Part shown: positions 1-5,543 of the stretch, piece after piece
Position numbering within the stretch: the stretch's first letter is position 1
Layout of the letters: each line of letters starts with the position of its first letter
DNA from: an uncultured Planctomycetales bacterium
GTDB taxonomy: Bacteria; Planctomycetota; Planctomycetia; Isosphaerales; Isosphaeraceae
Assembly: GCA_937997355.1 (NCBI GenBank)
Contig: CALKTZ010000643.1
Coordinates: 1 to 5,917, forward strand
DNA length: 5,917 nt
Reading direction: 5' to 3'
Made by a program: the position numbers and the translations under genes
Notes under the pieces: generated by a model
Told to the model about the DNA's origin: nothing
What the model saw: only the letters and a program-made list of their open reading frames with translations
Database searches by the model: none

Positions 1-2
1 CG

Positions 3-827
3 CTTGCGCTCGGGTGCAGGAAGCACGAGATCCAGGCCACCGGGGCGTTCCAGATGATCGCCCAGCGCCTGCTGGGGGACGTCGGGGAGCACCGGTGGCC
101 GACCTACGTCGTGACGCGCACGTCGCATCGCCGCGACGTCGCCCAGCTCCCCGAGACCATCGTCACCGACTCGCACTGCATCGCGGCCAGCGACTCGGTC
201 GGGGCGGCCTGCGCGGCCCTGTTCGACGCGTGGGGGATCCTCGAGTACGACGCGGAGGCCGGCAGGCCGCCGCGCGGCCAGCAGCTCGCCGCGCTCTCCG
301 CGGCGCTCATGAACTACCTGCAGGACGTGATCGCGCGGCAGGTCAGCCTCCCGGCGGGGACGTCCCTGCCGGCCAGGGTCCAGGAGGACGCGATCGCCTG
401 GTTCCGCCGCCAGGGGGGGAACGCAGCGGCCATCCGGGCCGTCTCCAAGGCCGCCCTCTGGCCCGAGGATTCCCCCAGCCCCTGGGCATTCGGGCTCTTC
501 GCGACGACGGCGCTCGTCGGGGAGCGGCTTTACACCTTCACGAACAAGGTCAAGACGAAAGGAGCGAAGGGCACGGAAACGAGCCTGGAGGACCTGGTGT
601 TCATCCCGCATCGCGTCATCGAGGGGGTGCTCTCCGCCAGGCAATTCAGGCAACTCGACGCCACCGAGATCGAGAAGCTCATCACCGCGGCCGGGCTGCC
701 GATCCGTCACATGACGCGATTCGAGTCCCCCGGCTGGGCCGTCCCCAGGGAGTGGTTCCTGGGGGCGGAAGCGGCCCACAAGGCCCGTCAATGCGAATCC
801 GCGAGACTCACGGAGACCCTGAAATGA
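3..827 (+). CDS. Unrecognised protein, 5' end probably outside window
   Basis: The frame is open from the window edge to TGA at 825-827. The first in-frame ATG is at 54 and would give 257 residues. That ATG has no convincing Shine-Dalgarno sequence (only GGGGCG upstream), and 16 of the 17 codons before it end in G or C. The real start is therefore probably upstream of the window, with ATG 54 as the fallback. I recognise no family. Counting from ATG 54, the protein looks soluble, with Ala-rich helical stretches around residues 48-62 and 80-95 and no signal peptide or membrane segment. The C-terminal third (about 185-257) is mixed alpha/beta in character, with several Trp and Phe. The stop overlaps the start of the acidic-protein gene (ATGA), so the two are probably translationally coupled. 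Nearness to a terminase suggests a phage context, but the role is unknown. The frame is well supported by codon bias; the start is not. Confidence 0.75.
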   Translation, partial: LALGCRKHEIQATGAFQMIAQRLLGDVGEHRWPTYVVTRTSHRRDVAQLPETIVTDSHCIAASDSVGAACAALFDAWGILEYDAEAGRPPRGQQLAALSAALMNYLQDVIARQVSLPAGTSLPARVQEDAIAWFRRQGGNAAAIRAVSKAALWPEDSPSPWAFGLFATTALVGERLYTFTNKVKTKGAKGTETSLEDLVFIPHRVIEGVLSARQFRQLDATEIEKLITAAGLPIRHMTRFESPGWAVPREWFLGAEAAHKARQCESARLTETLK

Positions 828-1120
828 ACCTGGTGAAACTGCTGCGTCGCAAATCCTCGAGCCGGATCGAGCCGGTGTCGCGGCTCTCGGACACCCCCGA
901 GGCGACCTTCGAGAGCGTGGCCGCCGAGCTGCGCGGGATGTTCGCCCGCGACGAGTCCGAGGAGGACTACGACGATGACGACGCCGAGCTCGACGATGAA
1001 TTCGACGATGACGAGGATGAGGACGATGATGACTTCGATGACGACGAGGATGACCCGGACGACGACGACCTCGACGACTTCGAGGACGAAGAGGACGACG
1101 ACCCGTTCGAGGACGACTGA
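824..1120 (+). CDS. Small protein with hyper-acidic Asp/Glu C-terminal tail
   Basis: This is a 98-residue protein. GGAG at 812-815 lies 8 bases before ATG 824, and the ATG overlaps the previous stop as ATGA. This start is preferred over the in-frame ATG at 791, and the much longer frame open from position 14 is a shadow of the preceding gene. Residues 1-42 are a basic, Ser-rich start (LLRRKSSSR) followed by a probable helix (TFESVAAELRGMF). Residues 43-98 are an acidic tail in which 45 of 56 residues are Asp or Glu, interrupted by single Phe, Leu, Tyr and Pro residues, ending DDDPFEDD. The DNA there is a degenerate GAC/GAT/GAG repeat. Acidic tails of this sort are known in DNA mimics, in single-stranded-DNA-binding proteins and in histone-like chaperones, but no family can be assigned. 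A disordered acidic spacer is equally possible. The gene ends one base before a perfect palindrome that may terminate its transcript. Confidence 0.72.
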   Translation: MNLVKLLRRKSSSRIEPVSRLSDTPEATFESVAAELRGMFARDESEEDYDDDDAELDDEFDDDEDEDDDDFDDDEDDPDDDDLDDFEDEEDDDPFEDD

Positions 1121-1144
1121 GGACTGATTCCCGGGAATCAGTCC
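1121..1144. repeat. Perfect 24-base palindrome after the acidic-protein gene
   Basis: The half GGACTGATTCCC is followed directly by its exact reverse complement, beginning at the base after the TGA at 1118-1120. It could be a dimeric protein-binding site, or as RNA a tight hairpin. Its 16-base core (1125-1140) differs from the palindrome at 5544-5559 by one symmetric base pair. There is no T-run after it, so it is not a classic intrinsic terminator on its own. Confidence 0.8.
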
Positions 1145-1147
1145 CGA

Positions 1148-1171
1148 GGGCGCCCCGGCGACGGGGCGCCC
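1148..1171. terminator. Hairpin between convergent genes, likely bidirectional terminator
   Basis: Arms GGGCGCCCC (1148-1156) and GGGGCGCCC (1163-1171) pair perfectly over 9 bp with a 6-base loop, GGCGAC. The hairpin lies between the ends of two converging genes, 1 base from the terminase stop (1173-1175 on the minus strand) and 27 bases past the stop of the acidic-protein gene. The position suits a bidirectional terminator. No U-tract follows on either strand, so the function is inferred from stem strength and location. Confidence 0.6.
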
Positions 1172-1172
1172 C

Positions 1173-2981
1173 TCATCGTCCCGACAGCCAGTCCCCGGAA
1201 GTCAGCGACCCCGGGCCCAGGCGGACGCTCTTGATCAGGTCCGGCCAGCCGTGGGTGGAATGCCAGAGGGCGCAGCACCCGTAGGTCACCGCGTGCGCGA
1301 AGTCGTCCGGCTGCCCCGGCATCCGGCGGATGACGTACGAGTCGGCCGTCCGGGTCTCGATCTTCTCCTCGGTCAGGGACGTGAAGTCCCGCAGGAGCCC
1401 CGGGGATTCCTTCGAGATGAAGTCGTGCTCGAAGAACCGGACCTTGCCGAACTTGATGCTATTGACGACCGTCAGCAGCACCCGGGTCCGGTCGACCGAG
1501 TAATACGGCCGCTTGGACCAGGGGTCGTCGGCGGCCGAGACGTACTCCATGATCGACTTGGCGCGGACCGCCGCGTAGTGAATCGGGATGATCGCGCCGA
1601 GGCGGACGCCGGCCTGGACGAGCAGGGTCTCCCGCAGGGCCCCGGCGCCATTGAAGTCGTGCGCGATGTGATTCGGCCGGAACTTCTCGATGACCTGATA
1701 GCACTGCGCCGCCTCGCGGGCGTGGTCGTTGGGCGTCATCAGGCGGCGGCCCCAGACGACGTCGATCGTGCCGTCGTGGCGGAGGCCGCAGAGGGCGAGG
1801 GTGGTGAAGGAGACCTGCTCCGCGCCCCCGCCGCCCCAGTCGATCCCCAGGGCCGTCGCCCGATACCCGCGGAGCCTCGCGAAGACGTCCTCGGCCGGCG
1901 CCGCGGGGTCGTTCTTCCAGGGGAGGGTCGAGGCGGCCTGGAGCTCGGAGAGCGTGAGCAGCTTCGAGCCGGTGTCGTAGGACTCGCCCAGCACCTCGTT
2001 GAAGAACACGTGCGGGGCGAGGGTGGCCTGCTTGTTCAGGAGCGACGCCCACTTGGTGGGGTCGCCGTAGTGCGCCGGGAGTAGCAGCTGGGGAACGTGG
2101 AAGCCCTGCCGCTCCCAGCGCAGCCCCTCGACCCGGTGGACCCAATAGCCCGCCCTCGGGTTGATCGGCTTGCGGCATTTCGAGCAGACGACGGCCGGGG
2201 CCGCCTCGCTGATGTCGTCCCGCATCGGGCCGATCATGTCGACCAGGTCGTGGTCGGCGCTGGCGATGTTCCAGTGCCCGCAGCCGGCATTGCGGCACTT
2301 CGTGAACCACTCCGCCATCGACGAATTCGACCAGTCGCCGTAGAGCGGATTGTCGAGCCCCTTGGGGGTGCCGGTGATGTCCATGATCCCCCAGGGGGAG
2401 GGGGCATAGGACATCGTCTCGGCGATGATCGGCACGTGGCGCTCGTCCATGTCCTGCCTCTCGTCGAGGCAGGTCCTCCAGACGTTGCCGATGCCGCGGA
2501 TCCGGCTCGCGGACAGGTAGGCGTAGGAGAAGATCTGCTTGGCGCGATTCCGGTACGACCGCTGCAGGACCGACTTGTTGCAGGAGGAGTCGACGATCAG
2601 GGGCCGGATCGGGGACTCCTCGACGAACGGCTGGATGTAATTCGACGAGAACCTGCGGATCTGCTCGAAGAGCGGCGTCACGTAGAGGATCGTCGAGTGC
2701 GGGTTCATGGCCGAGAAGAGCAGGCCGTCCGCCGCGAGGTAGGTCGACTTCGACACCTGGCGCGCCGTGCAGAGGACCCGCTTGCGCGGCTTCCGGGTCC
2801 GGAAGAGGGGCGCGAACGGGAAGTGCGCGTCGAGGGTGTACGGCTTCCCGTGCAGGTTCAGGAAGGTCGGGAGCAGGTGCTCGAGCGTCTGGATCGGCCG
2901 CCGCCGGACGGCGTCGAGCATCTCGAGCACGCGGCCCCGGAGCCCGTCCGAGGCGTCCGGCCGCTGCGATTGATGGGGCAT
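1173..2981 (-). CDS. Phage terminase large subunit, GpA-type packaging ATPase/nuclease
   Basis: The product is the motor that cuts concatemeric phage DNA and pumps it into the prohead through the portal. The 602-residue protein has all the expected parts. The ATPase comes first: a terminase-type Walker A (ARQVSKST, about 73-80), a Walker B (CLDERQ, D173/E174) and a coupling motif (TGTPKG, about 203-208). Next is a zinc-ribbon-like insert (C229, C234, C266, C269), as seen in GpA-like terminases. An RNase H-fold nuclease follows, with candidate metal ligands D381 (GIDWGGGG), D442 (AHDFNGAG) and D559/D560 near H563 (DDFAHA). Length is usual for the family and I see no frameshift. The frame runs upstream to an ATG at 3137, but I chose the ATG at 2979-2981, with AGGA 11 bases upstream. 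In the 52-codon extension the third-position bases are among the less GC-rich, and it lies antisense to a better-supported plus-strand ORF. No small subunit or portal gene lies beside it in this window. Confidence 0.95.
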   Translation of the reverse strand: MPHQSQRPDASDGLRGRVLEMLDAVRRRPIQTLEHLLPTFLNLHGKPYTLDAHFPFAPLFRTRKPRKRVLCTARQVSKSTYLAADGLLFSAMNPHSTILYVTPLFEQIRRFSSNYIQPFVEESPIRPLIVDSSCNKSVLQRSYRNRAKQIFSYAYLSASRIRGIGNVWRTCLDERQDMDERHVPIIAETMSYAPSPWGIMDITGTPKGLDNPLYGDWSNSSMAEWFTKCRNAGCGHWNIASADHDLVDMIGPMRDDISEAAPAVVCSKCRKPINPRAGYWVHRVEGLRWERQGFHVPQLLLPAHYGDPTKWASLLNKQATLAPHVFFNEVLGESYDTGSKLLTLSELQAASTLPWKNDPAAPAEDVFARLRGYRATALGIDWGGGGAEQVSFTTLALCGLRHDGTIDVVWGRRLMTPNDHAREAAQCYQVIEKFRPNHIAHDFNGAGALRETLLVQAGVRLGAIIPIHYAAVRAKSIMEYVSAADDPWSKRPYYSVDRTRVLLTVVNSIKFGKVRFFEHDFISKESPGLLRDFTSLTEEKIETRTADSYVIRRMPGQPDDFAHAVTYGCCALWHSTHGWPDLIKSVRLGPGSLTSGDWLSGR

Positions 2982-3025
2982 GCGATCTGACGTCCTGTCG
3001 GGTCGCGGAAAATCGAGGACACCTG

Positions 3026-3451
3026 ATGGAACAGACGAAGTGCCGGGCCGCCCCCGGCTATCTCGGGGCGCTCCTGGGCATCGCCCTCCGCGCGATCGGG
3101 GAGATCGCGCGGCTCGCCCTGATGTCGCGGCCGGCACCAGGCCGCCGCGTCGCGGCCGAATATCCGGCCGCGACTACGGTGGAATCATGGGCTGAACGCG
3201 ACCCCCTTCAGTCGAGGGTAAATGTTGTGGCCATTTTGATTTCCACCGACCCCACGCCGTACCAGGAGCGGACCGGCCAGGTCGTCACGCGCCGGGGGCC
3301 GACCCCGCGCTCGGCGCCCGGCCTCAACCCGATCCACGCCTACCCCATGGCCGAGCCGCTGCCGCTCCCCGAGGTCAGGATGATCCCGGCCGACCCCGCC
3401 TCCCCGGACGGAGGCCCCGCCAGGGGATGGCCCGAAGGGTACGCGAGCTAA
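3026..3451 (+). CDS. Hypothetical ORF, possibly two pieces, with internal GTG start
   Basis: ATG 3026 has GAGGA at 3015-3019, 6 bases upstream, and the frame runs 141 codons to TAA. I recognise no family. Residues 12-34 form a hydrophobic or amphipathic helix (GYLGALLGIALRAIGEIARL), a possible single membrane anchor. The rest is Pro-rich and probably unstructured. Codon bias is uneven. About 40 of the first 44 codons end in G/C, the stretch 3173-3226 falls to about half, and from 3227 on it is above 90% again. A perfect 10-bp hairpin (3149-3174) sits at the break. A second start is well placed at GTG 3227, with GAGGG at 3214-3218 and 8-base spacing, giving a 74-residue protein. So either this is one protein with an odd middle, or the real gene is 3227-3451 and the first part is a remnant fused in frame. 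It is divergent from the terminase, 44 bases away. Confidence 0.5.
   Translation: MEQTKCRAAPGYLGALLGIALRAIGEIARLALMSRPAPGRRVAAEYPAATTVESWAERDPLQSRVNVVAILISTDPTPYQERTGQVVTRRGPTPRSAPGLNPIHAYPMAEPLPLPEVRMIPADPASPDGGPARGWPEGYAS
3149..3174. other. Perfect 10-bp hairpin within or upstream of a small gene
   Basis: Arms GTCGCGGCCG (3149-3158) and CGGCCGCGAC (3165-3174) are exact reverse complements around the AT-rich loop AATATC. It marks the point where the surrounding ORF loses its codon bias and precedes the internal GTG start at 3227 by 52 bases. This resembles the hairpins at the true gene junctions further right. It could be a terminator, an mRNA leader structure or a protein-binding site. Confidence 0.6.
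3214..3229 (+). promoter_or_regulatory. Shine-Dalgarno and GTG start, internal alternative
   Basis: GAGGG (3214-3218) lies 8 bases before GTG 3227, in frame with the ORF ending at 3451. The bases around it are unusually AT-rich for the window (TAAATGTT, then CCATTTTGATT), as expected of a leader or promoter region rather than coding sequence. I see no convincing pair of -35 and -10 boxes. Confidence 0.45.
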
Positions 3452-3576
3452 ATCGCCGTCGCGGCGACTCGAGATCCGGGGGTATGAAGGAGGCCGGCAT
3501 CCCGCACAGGCGGGGTCGGCCGGTCTCCGGAGTCCCGGGACGCCATCCCGGCGTCCCCGAAAATGGAAGGATCTCG
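3452..3576. other. Intergenic leader with two GC-rich hairpins
   Basis: This 125-base gap is the longest non-coding stretch here. The first hairpin is at 3492-3521: GGCCG pairs with CGGCC outside a two-base bulge, and ATCCCGC pairs with GCGGGGT (one G-T wobble) around a 4-base loop. The second is at 3537-3557: GGGACGCC pairs with GGCGTCCC around the loop ATCCC. The second ends 7 bases before the GGAAGGA ribosome-binding site of the next gene. An ATG at 3484 is in frame with that gene but shows weaker codon bias and no good ribosome-binding site, so I treat the gap as untranslated. The hairpins may end the upstream transcript or structure the leader. Confidence 0.55.
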
Positions 3577-3918
3577 ATGTCCACCCTCGCGGATCTCCTC
3601 GTCTACGCCCTCGCCGCCGGCGCGATCGTGGACCTGATCCAGAACGGCTCGCTGTTCGCAAGGATGCGCGCCCTGCTCGACCTCAGGGGCGGCTACTGGC
3701 ACGAGCTCGTCTCGTGCCCGTTCTGCTTCAATCACGCCGCGGCGCTCGCGCTCGCGGTCCTGCTCTACACGCCCAGCCTGACCGGCCCGCGGTGGCTGGG
3801 GACCTTCGGCCACGTCGTCGCGTTCGGCTTCGCGGCCGGCCGCGTCGCGCGGCTGCTCGACGGGATCTTGCCGGACGGCCTGAAGAACGACCGGACGGCG
3901 AAAATCGATAACGGCTGA
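3577..3918 (+). CDS. Small membrane protein with CPFC motif, DUF1360-like
   Basis: The 113-residue protein starts at ATG 3577, with GGAAGGA (3565-3571) 5 bases upstream. A hydrophobic segment at about 5-22 (LLVYALAAGAIVDLI) is followed by a cytoplasm-type basic stretch (ARMRALLDLRG, about 28-38). Next come ELVSCPFC (43-50), a second hydrophobic segment (about 53-66) and a third (about 75-92). A charged tail ends the protein. The layout, with hydrophobic helix, then ELxxCPFC or CPWC, then a membrane segment, is what I recall of the DUF1360 family, small membrane proteins of unknown function found in bacteria and some phages. I assign it by motif only. The two cysteines could bind metal or be redox active, which is inference. 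In a phage setting a small membrane protein could act in lysis or superinfection exclusion, but the sequence does not show it. It has its own ribosome-binding site and follows the 125-base hairpin-rich leader. Confidence 0.82.
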   Translation: MSTLADLLVYALAAGAIVDLIQNGSLFARMRALLDLRGGYWHELVSCPFCFNHAAALALAVLLYTPSLTGPRWLGTFGHVVAFGFAAGRVARLLDGILPDGLKNDRTAKIDNG

Positions 3919-3925
3919 ACCCGAG

Positions 3926-3949
3926 GCGGCGGGCGCGAATGCCCGCCGC
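3926..3949. terminator. Strong 9-bp hairpin after the membrane-protein gene
   Basis: Arms GCGGCGGGC (3926-3934) and GCCCGCCGC (3941-3949) pair perfectly with the 6-base loop GCGAAT. It begins 7 bases after the stop at 3916-3918 and ends 8 bases before the AGGAGGG of the next gene. No U-tract follows, so it may be an attenuator, an RNA-processing or stabilising structure, or a terminator of the U-less kind. Confidence 0.55.
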
Positions 3950-3971
3950 ACGCTCCCAGGAGGGCACCCGA

Positions 3972-4181
3972 ATGTCAAGCGTTGGGACGGAACGGCTCTT
4001 CAATTTCCACTACCTCCGATTCCCGAAGCACCGGAAGTCCTACCCGGCGGCGCCGGCGACGAAGTGCAAGAAATCCGGGCAACCGATCTTGCTGCAAGGC
4101 GTGGCCCGACAGAAGTTGGGTCCGCTGCTCGGCGACGCGTTCCGCGAGGCGTACGGCCGCGGGAACAGCGCCGGCAAGTGA
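3972..4181 (+). CDS. Small basic hypothetical protein, 69 residues
   Basis: ATG 3972 has the near-perfect ribosome-binding site AGGAGGG (3958-3964) 7 bases upstream. I chose it over the in-frame ATG at 3939, which falls inside the loop of the preceding hairpin. The protein is strongly basic, with 13 Lys/Arg against 3 Asp/Glu. Most of the charge is in the first 50 residues, including the cluster KCKKSG (31-36), followed by a likely helix (LGPLLGDAFREAYGRG, 49-64). No family is recognised and there is only one cysteine, so no zinc finger. Nucleic-acid binding is a reasonable guess from charge alone. Codon use is a little less G/C-biased than its neighbours (about 10 A/T-ending codons). The next gene starts 46 bases on, so the two are probably co-transcribed. 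Confidence 0.72.
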   Translation: MSSVGTERLFNFHYLRFPKHRKSYPAAPATKCKKSGQPILLQGVARQKLGPLLGDAFREAYGRGNSAGK

Positions 4182-4209
4182 CCCCGACTCGAATCCCATT
4201 CACCCCAGA

Positions 4210-4224
4210 GATCCGGAAAGGATC
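4210..4224 (+). promoter_or_regulatory. Ribosome-binding site inside a small stem-loop
   Basis: GATCC (4210-4214) and GGATC (4220-4224) can pair around GGAAA. The Shine-Dalgarno sequence GGAAAGGA (4215-4222) of the gene at 4228 fills the loop and one arm. The site fixes ATG 4228 as the start (5-base spacing). The 5-bp stem is weak, so a regulatory effect is only a possibility. Confidence 0.4.
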
Positions 4225-4227
4225 GAC

Positions 4228-4899
4228 ATGTCAGGCATTCAGATCATCCGTGGCGACGACTTCGAAGAGATCGGGAGAGACCCGATCGTGCAGGCGAGCC
4301 TCGCCGCGATGGCGGTGACGCCGCAATTCCTGCAATTCGCCTTCGCGGCGCTCGCGGTCGCGAGTTCTTCTCGACTTTCGAGTGTGGTCGTCGAGCCGCG
4401 TGCCGAGCCCGCTACCGCGTCCAGGGCCGGTGCCGGGTCCCGGCGTGCCAAGAAAGCGCGCCGCAACGCGGCGCCGGCGGGGAAGCCGGTCATCATCGGG
4501 ACCAGTCTCGGGATGACGCTGACGCCCGAATCGGATTTCGAACGGGCGATCGAGGCCGCCGCGGTCGCCTGCCTCGAGGATCCCGACTCGCAATTCCTCC
4601 GCCCCTCGGAAGCGAGGATGCAGGGCGGCTTCTACGGGCCGGAGCTGATCGACTGGTCGAAGATGCTGAGGCGCTACGGCTACATCCCCGCGTCGGCGAG
4701 CAACCACGCCAAGGAACGTTCCTCCATAACACGTCGATTCTTGCACATCGAGGATCGGCCCTTCACGGTTACCGTCCACGGCGTCGCGAGGAGCGTCTGC
4801 CTCCGACGCCCCAAGGTCCACCACGGCTATCAGCAAACCTCCCGGGGACGCACTCGGAAGTTCAAAATCCTGGGCCAGTTTTTCGAGATCTGCGGCTGA
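4228..4899 (+). CDS. Unrecognised 223-residue protein with basic linker
   Basis: ATG 4228 has GGAAAGGA 5 bases upstream. The frame is open further back to 3982, but that part is a shadow of the 69-residue gene in another frame. The protein falls into three parts. Residues 1-57 are an N-terminal segment with an Ala-rich helical stretch (QASLAAMAVTPQFLQFAFAALAV). Residues about 58-86 are an Ala/Arg/Lys linker (SRRAKKARRN). Residues 87-223 are a C-terminal domain with an acidic helix region (100-120), DWSKMLRRYGYIP (142-154) and a basic, beta-like end rich in Arg, His and Phe (165-221). I recognise no family. The basic linker and tail would fit a DNA- or RNA-associated protein, which is inference. 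Codon bias is weaker than in the terminase, notably at about 4360-4400 and 4710-4890 (AGT TCT TCT CGA CTT; ATA ACA CGT CGA), which may mean a more recent arrival. Confidence 0.83.
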   Translation: MSGIQIIRGDDFEEIGRDPIVQASLAAMAVTPQFLQFAFAALAVASSSRLSSVVVEPRAEPATASRAGAGSRRAKKARRNAAPAGKPVIIGTSLGMTLTPESDFERAIEAAAVACLEDPDSQFLRPSEARMQGGFYGPELIDWSKMLRRYGYIPASASNHAKERSSITRRFLHIEDRPFTVTVHGVARSVCLRRPKVHHGYQQTSRGRTRKFKILGQFFEICG

Positions 4900-4932
4900 C
4901 CCGCTCGTCGTCCGGATTAGGTTCGCCCGTCC

Positions 4933-4956
4933 GGGGCGCCGGGATGCCGACGCCCC
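4933..4956. other. Intergenic hairpin enclosing a decoy ATG
   Basis: GGGGCG (4933-4938) pairs with CGCCCC (4951-4956), then after one C/A mismatch CGG (4940-4942) pairs with CCG (4947-4949), leaving the loop GATG. The in-frame ATG at 4944 lies in this loop and has no good ribosome-binding site, which argues against it as a start. The hairpin ends 17 bases before the GAGAGG of the next gene and has no U-tract. Confidence 0.5.
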
Positions 4957-4988
4957 AGTTCTCTTTCGACACCGAGAGGTATCCCGAG

Positions 4989-5528
4989 ATGATCCGATTT
5001 ACGCTCCACGCGAAGCTCCGCTGCCTGGACGACCCCGGCGTCCGCACCGCGGCCTGCAAGGTCGAGGCCCTGGCCGCCGGCCACGTCTCGGTCGAGATCG
5101 AGGGGCGGCCGGACGGCGACCTCGACGTCTGCGTCGACGGCGTCGCGACCTGCTCCCCGGAGCTCGCCGACAGGATCGAGGCCGCCTTGCGCGATTTCGA
5201 GGGATACGTCGTGACCCCGGCGATCGCGCACTGCGACCGCGGCGAGACCTGCTACGACATCGGCCTGGGGAATCCCCGCGTCATGCCCGACGACCTCAAA
5301 CTCGAGGGCGCGACGCGGCTCTTCGCCGGCATCGACTGGACGGCGCTCCGCGCCCAGCACGAGCACCTCACGAACCTCTCGGCGTACGCCGGCCACGCCG
5401 TCGGGAAGATCGAGGGCCTCATCAACCTGATCGGCGCCCTGAAGGACACCGCAGTCGACAGCTTCGGCTACCCGGAGAAGGTCGTCTTCGGCGGCTCGCC
5501 GGCCGTCGACGAGCAGGTCGTCTCCTGA
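4989..5528 (+). CDS. Unrecognised acidic 179-residue protein
   Basis: ATG 4989 follows GAGAGG (4974-4979) by 9 bases. The alternative ATG 4944 would add 15 residues but lies in a hairpin loop without a good ribosome-binding site. The protein is acidic and soluble, with strong G/C third-position bias throughout. Its first 100 residues look like an alpha/beta domain (IRFTLHAKLRCL; HVSVEIEGRPDGDLDVCVDG; a helix at 57-69) and hold six cysteines (12, 23, 48, 55, 82, 88). These are not in a recognisable zinc motif. The remainder has a probable helix at about 117-152 with His and Leu (LRAQHEHLTNL, then IEGLINLIGALKD), suggestive of oligomerisation. I cannot name a family. It follows the 223-residue gene after 89 bases, and a palindrome separates it from the next gene. 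Coding status is well supported; function is unknown. Confidence 0.83.
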   Translation: MIRFTLHAKLRCLDDPGVRTAACKVEALAAGHVSVEIEGRPDGDLDVCVDGVATCSPELADRIEAALRDFEGYVVTPAIAHCDRGETCYDIGLGNPRVMPDDLKLEGATRLFAGIDWTALRAQHEHLTNLSAYAGHAVGKIEGLINLIGALKDTAVDSFGYPEKVVFGGSPAVDEQVVS

Positions 5529-5543
5529 GCCGGCGTGCAGAAC

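Noticed and set aside
14..823. Upstream part of the plus-strand frame open from 14 to 1120
   Set aside because: It is an Arg/Pro/Gly-rich shadow of the first gene. Only 824-1120 has a ribosome-binding site and a distinct composition.
958..1118. GAC/GAT/GAG repeat tract as a DNA repeat or CRISPR-like array
   Set aside because: It is codon-level low complexity encoding the acidic tail, with no unit of fixed length and no spacers.
1251..2990. Long plus-strand open frames antisense to the terminase (1251-2084, 2097-2990)
   Set aside because: They lie opposite a gene with clear catalytic motifs. Long antisense frames are expected at this GC content, and their products are Arg/Gly/Val-rich without recognisable domains.
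2982..3137. 52-codon N-terminal extension of the terminase from an ATG at 3137
   Set aside because: Its third-position bases fall on the second positions of the antisense plus-strand ORF, which are only about 60% GC, so the bias favours the plus strand. The extension is Arg/Pro/Gly-rich, as expected of a shadow frame.
3175..3226. Sigma70-type promoter in the AT-rich stretch before GTG 3227
   Set aside because: TAAATG at 3219-3224 resembles a -10 box, but the only candidate -35 (TGAACG) is about 20 bases away and poor. It also overlaps the ribosome-binding site.
3185..3978. Minus-strand open frames over the small right-block genes
   Set aside because: They have Arg-rich shadow composition, no good ribosome-binding sites, and run antisense to genes with clear starts and third-position bias.
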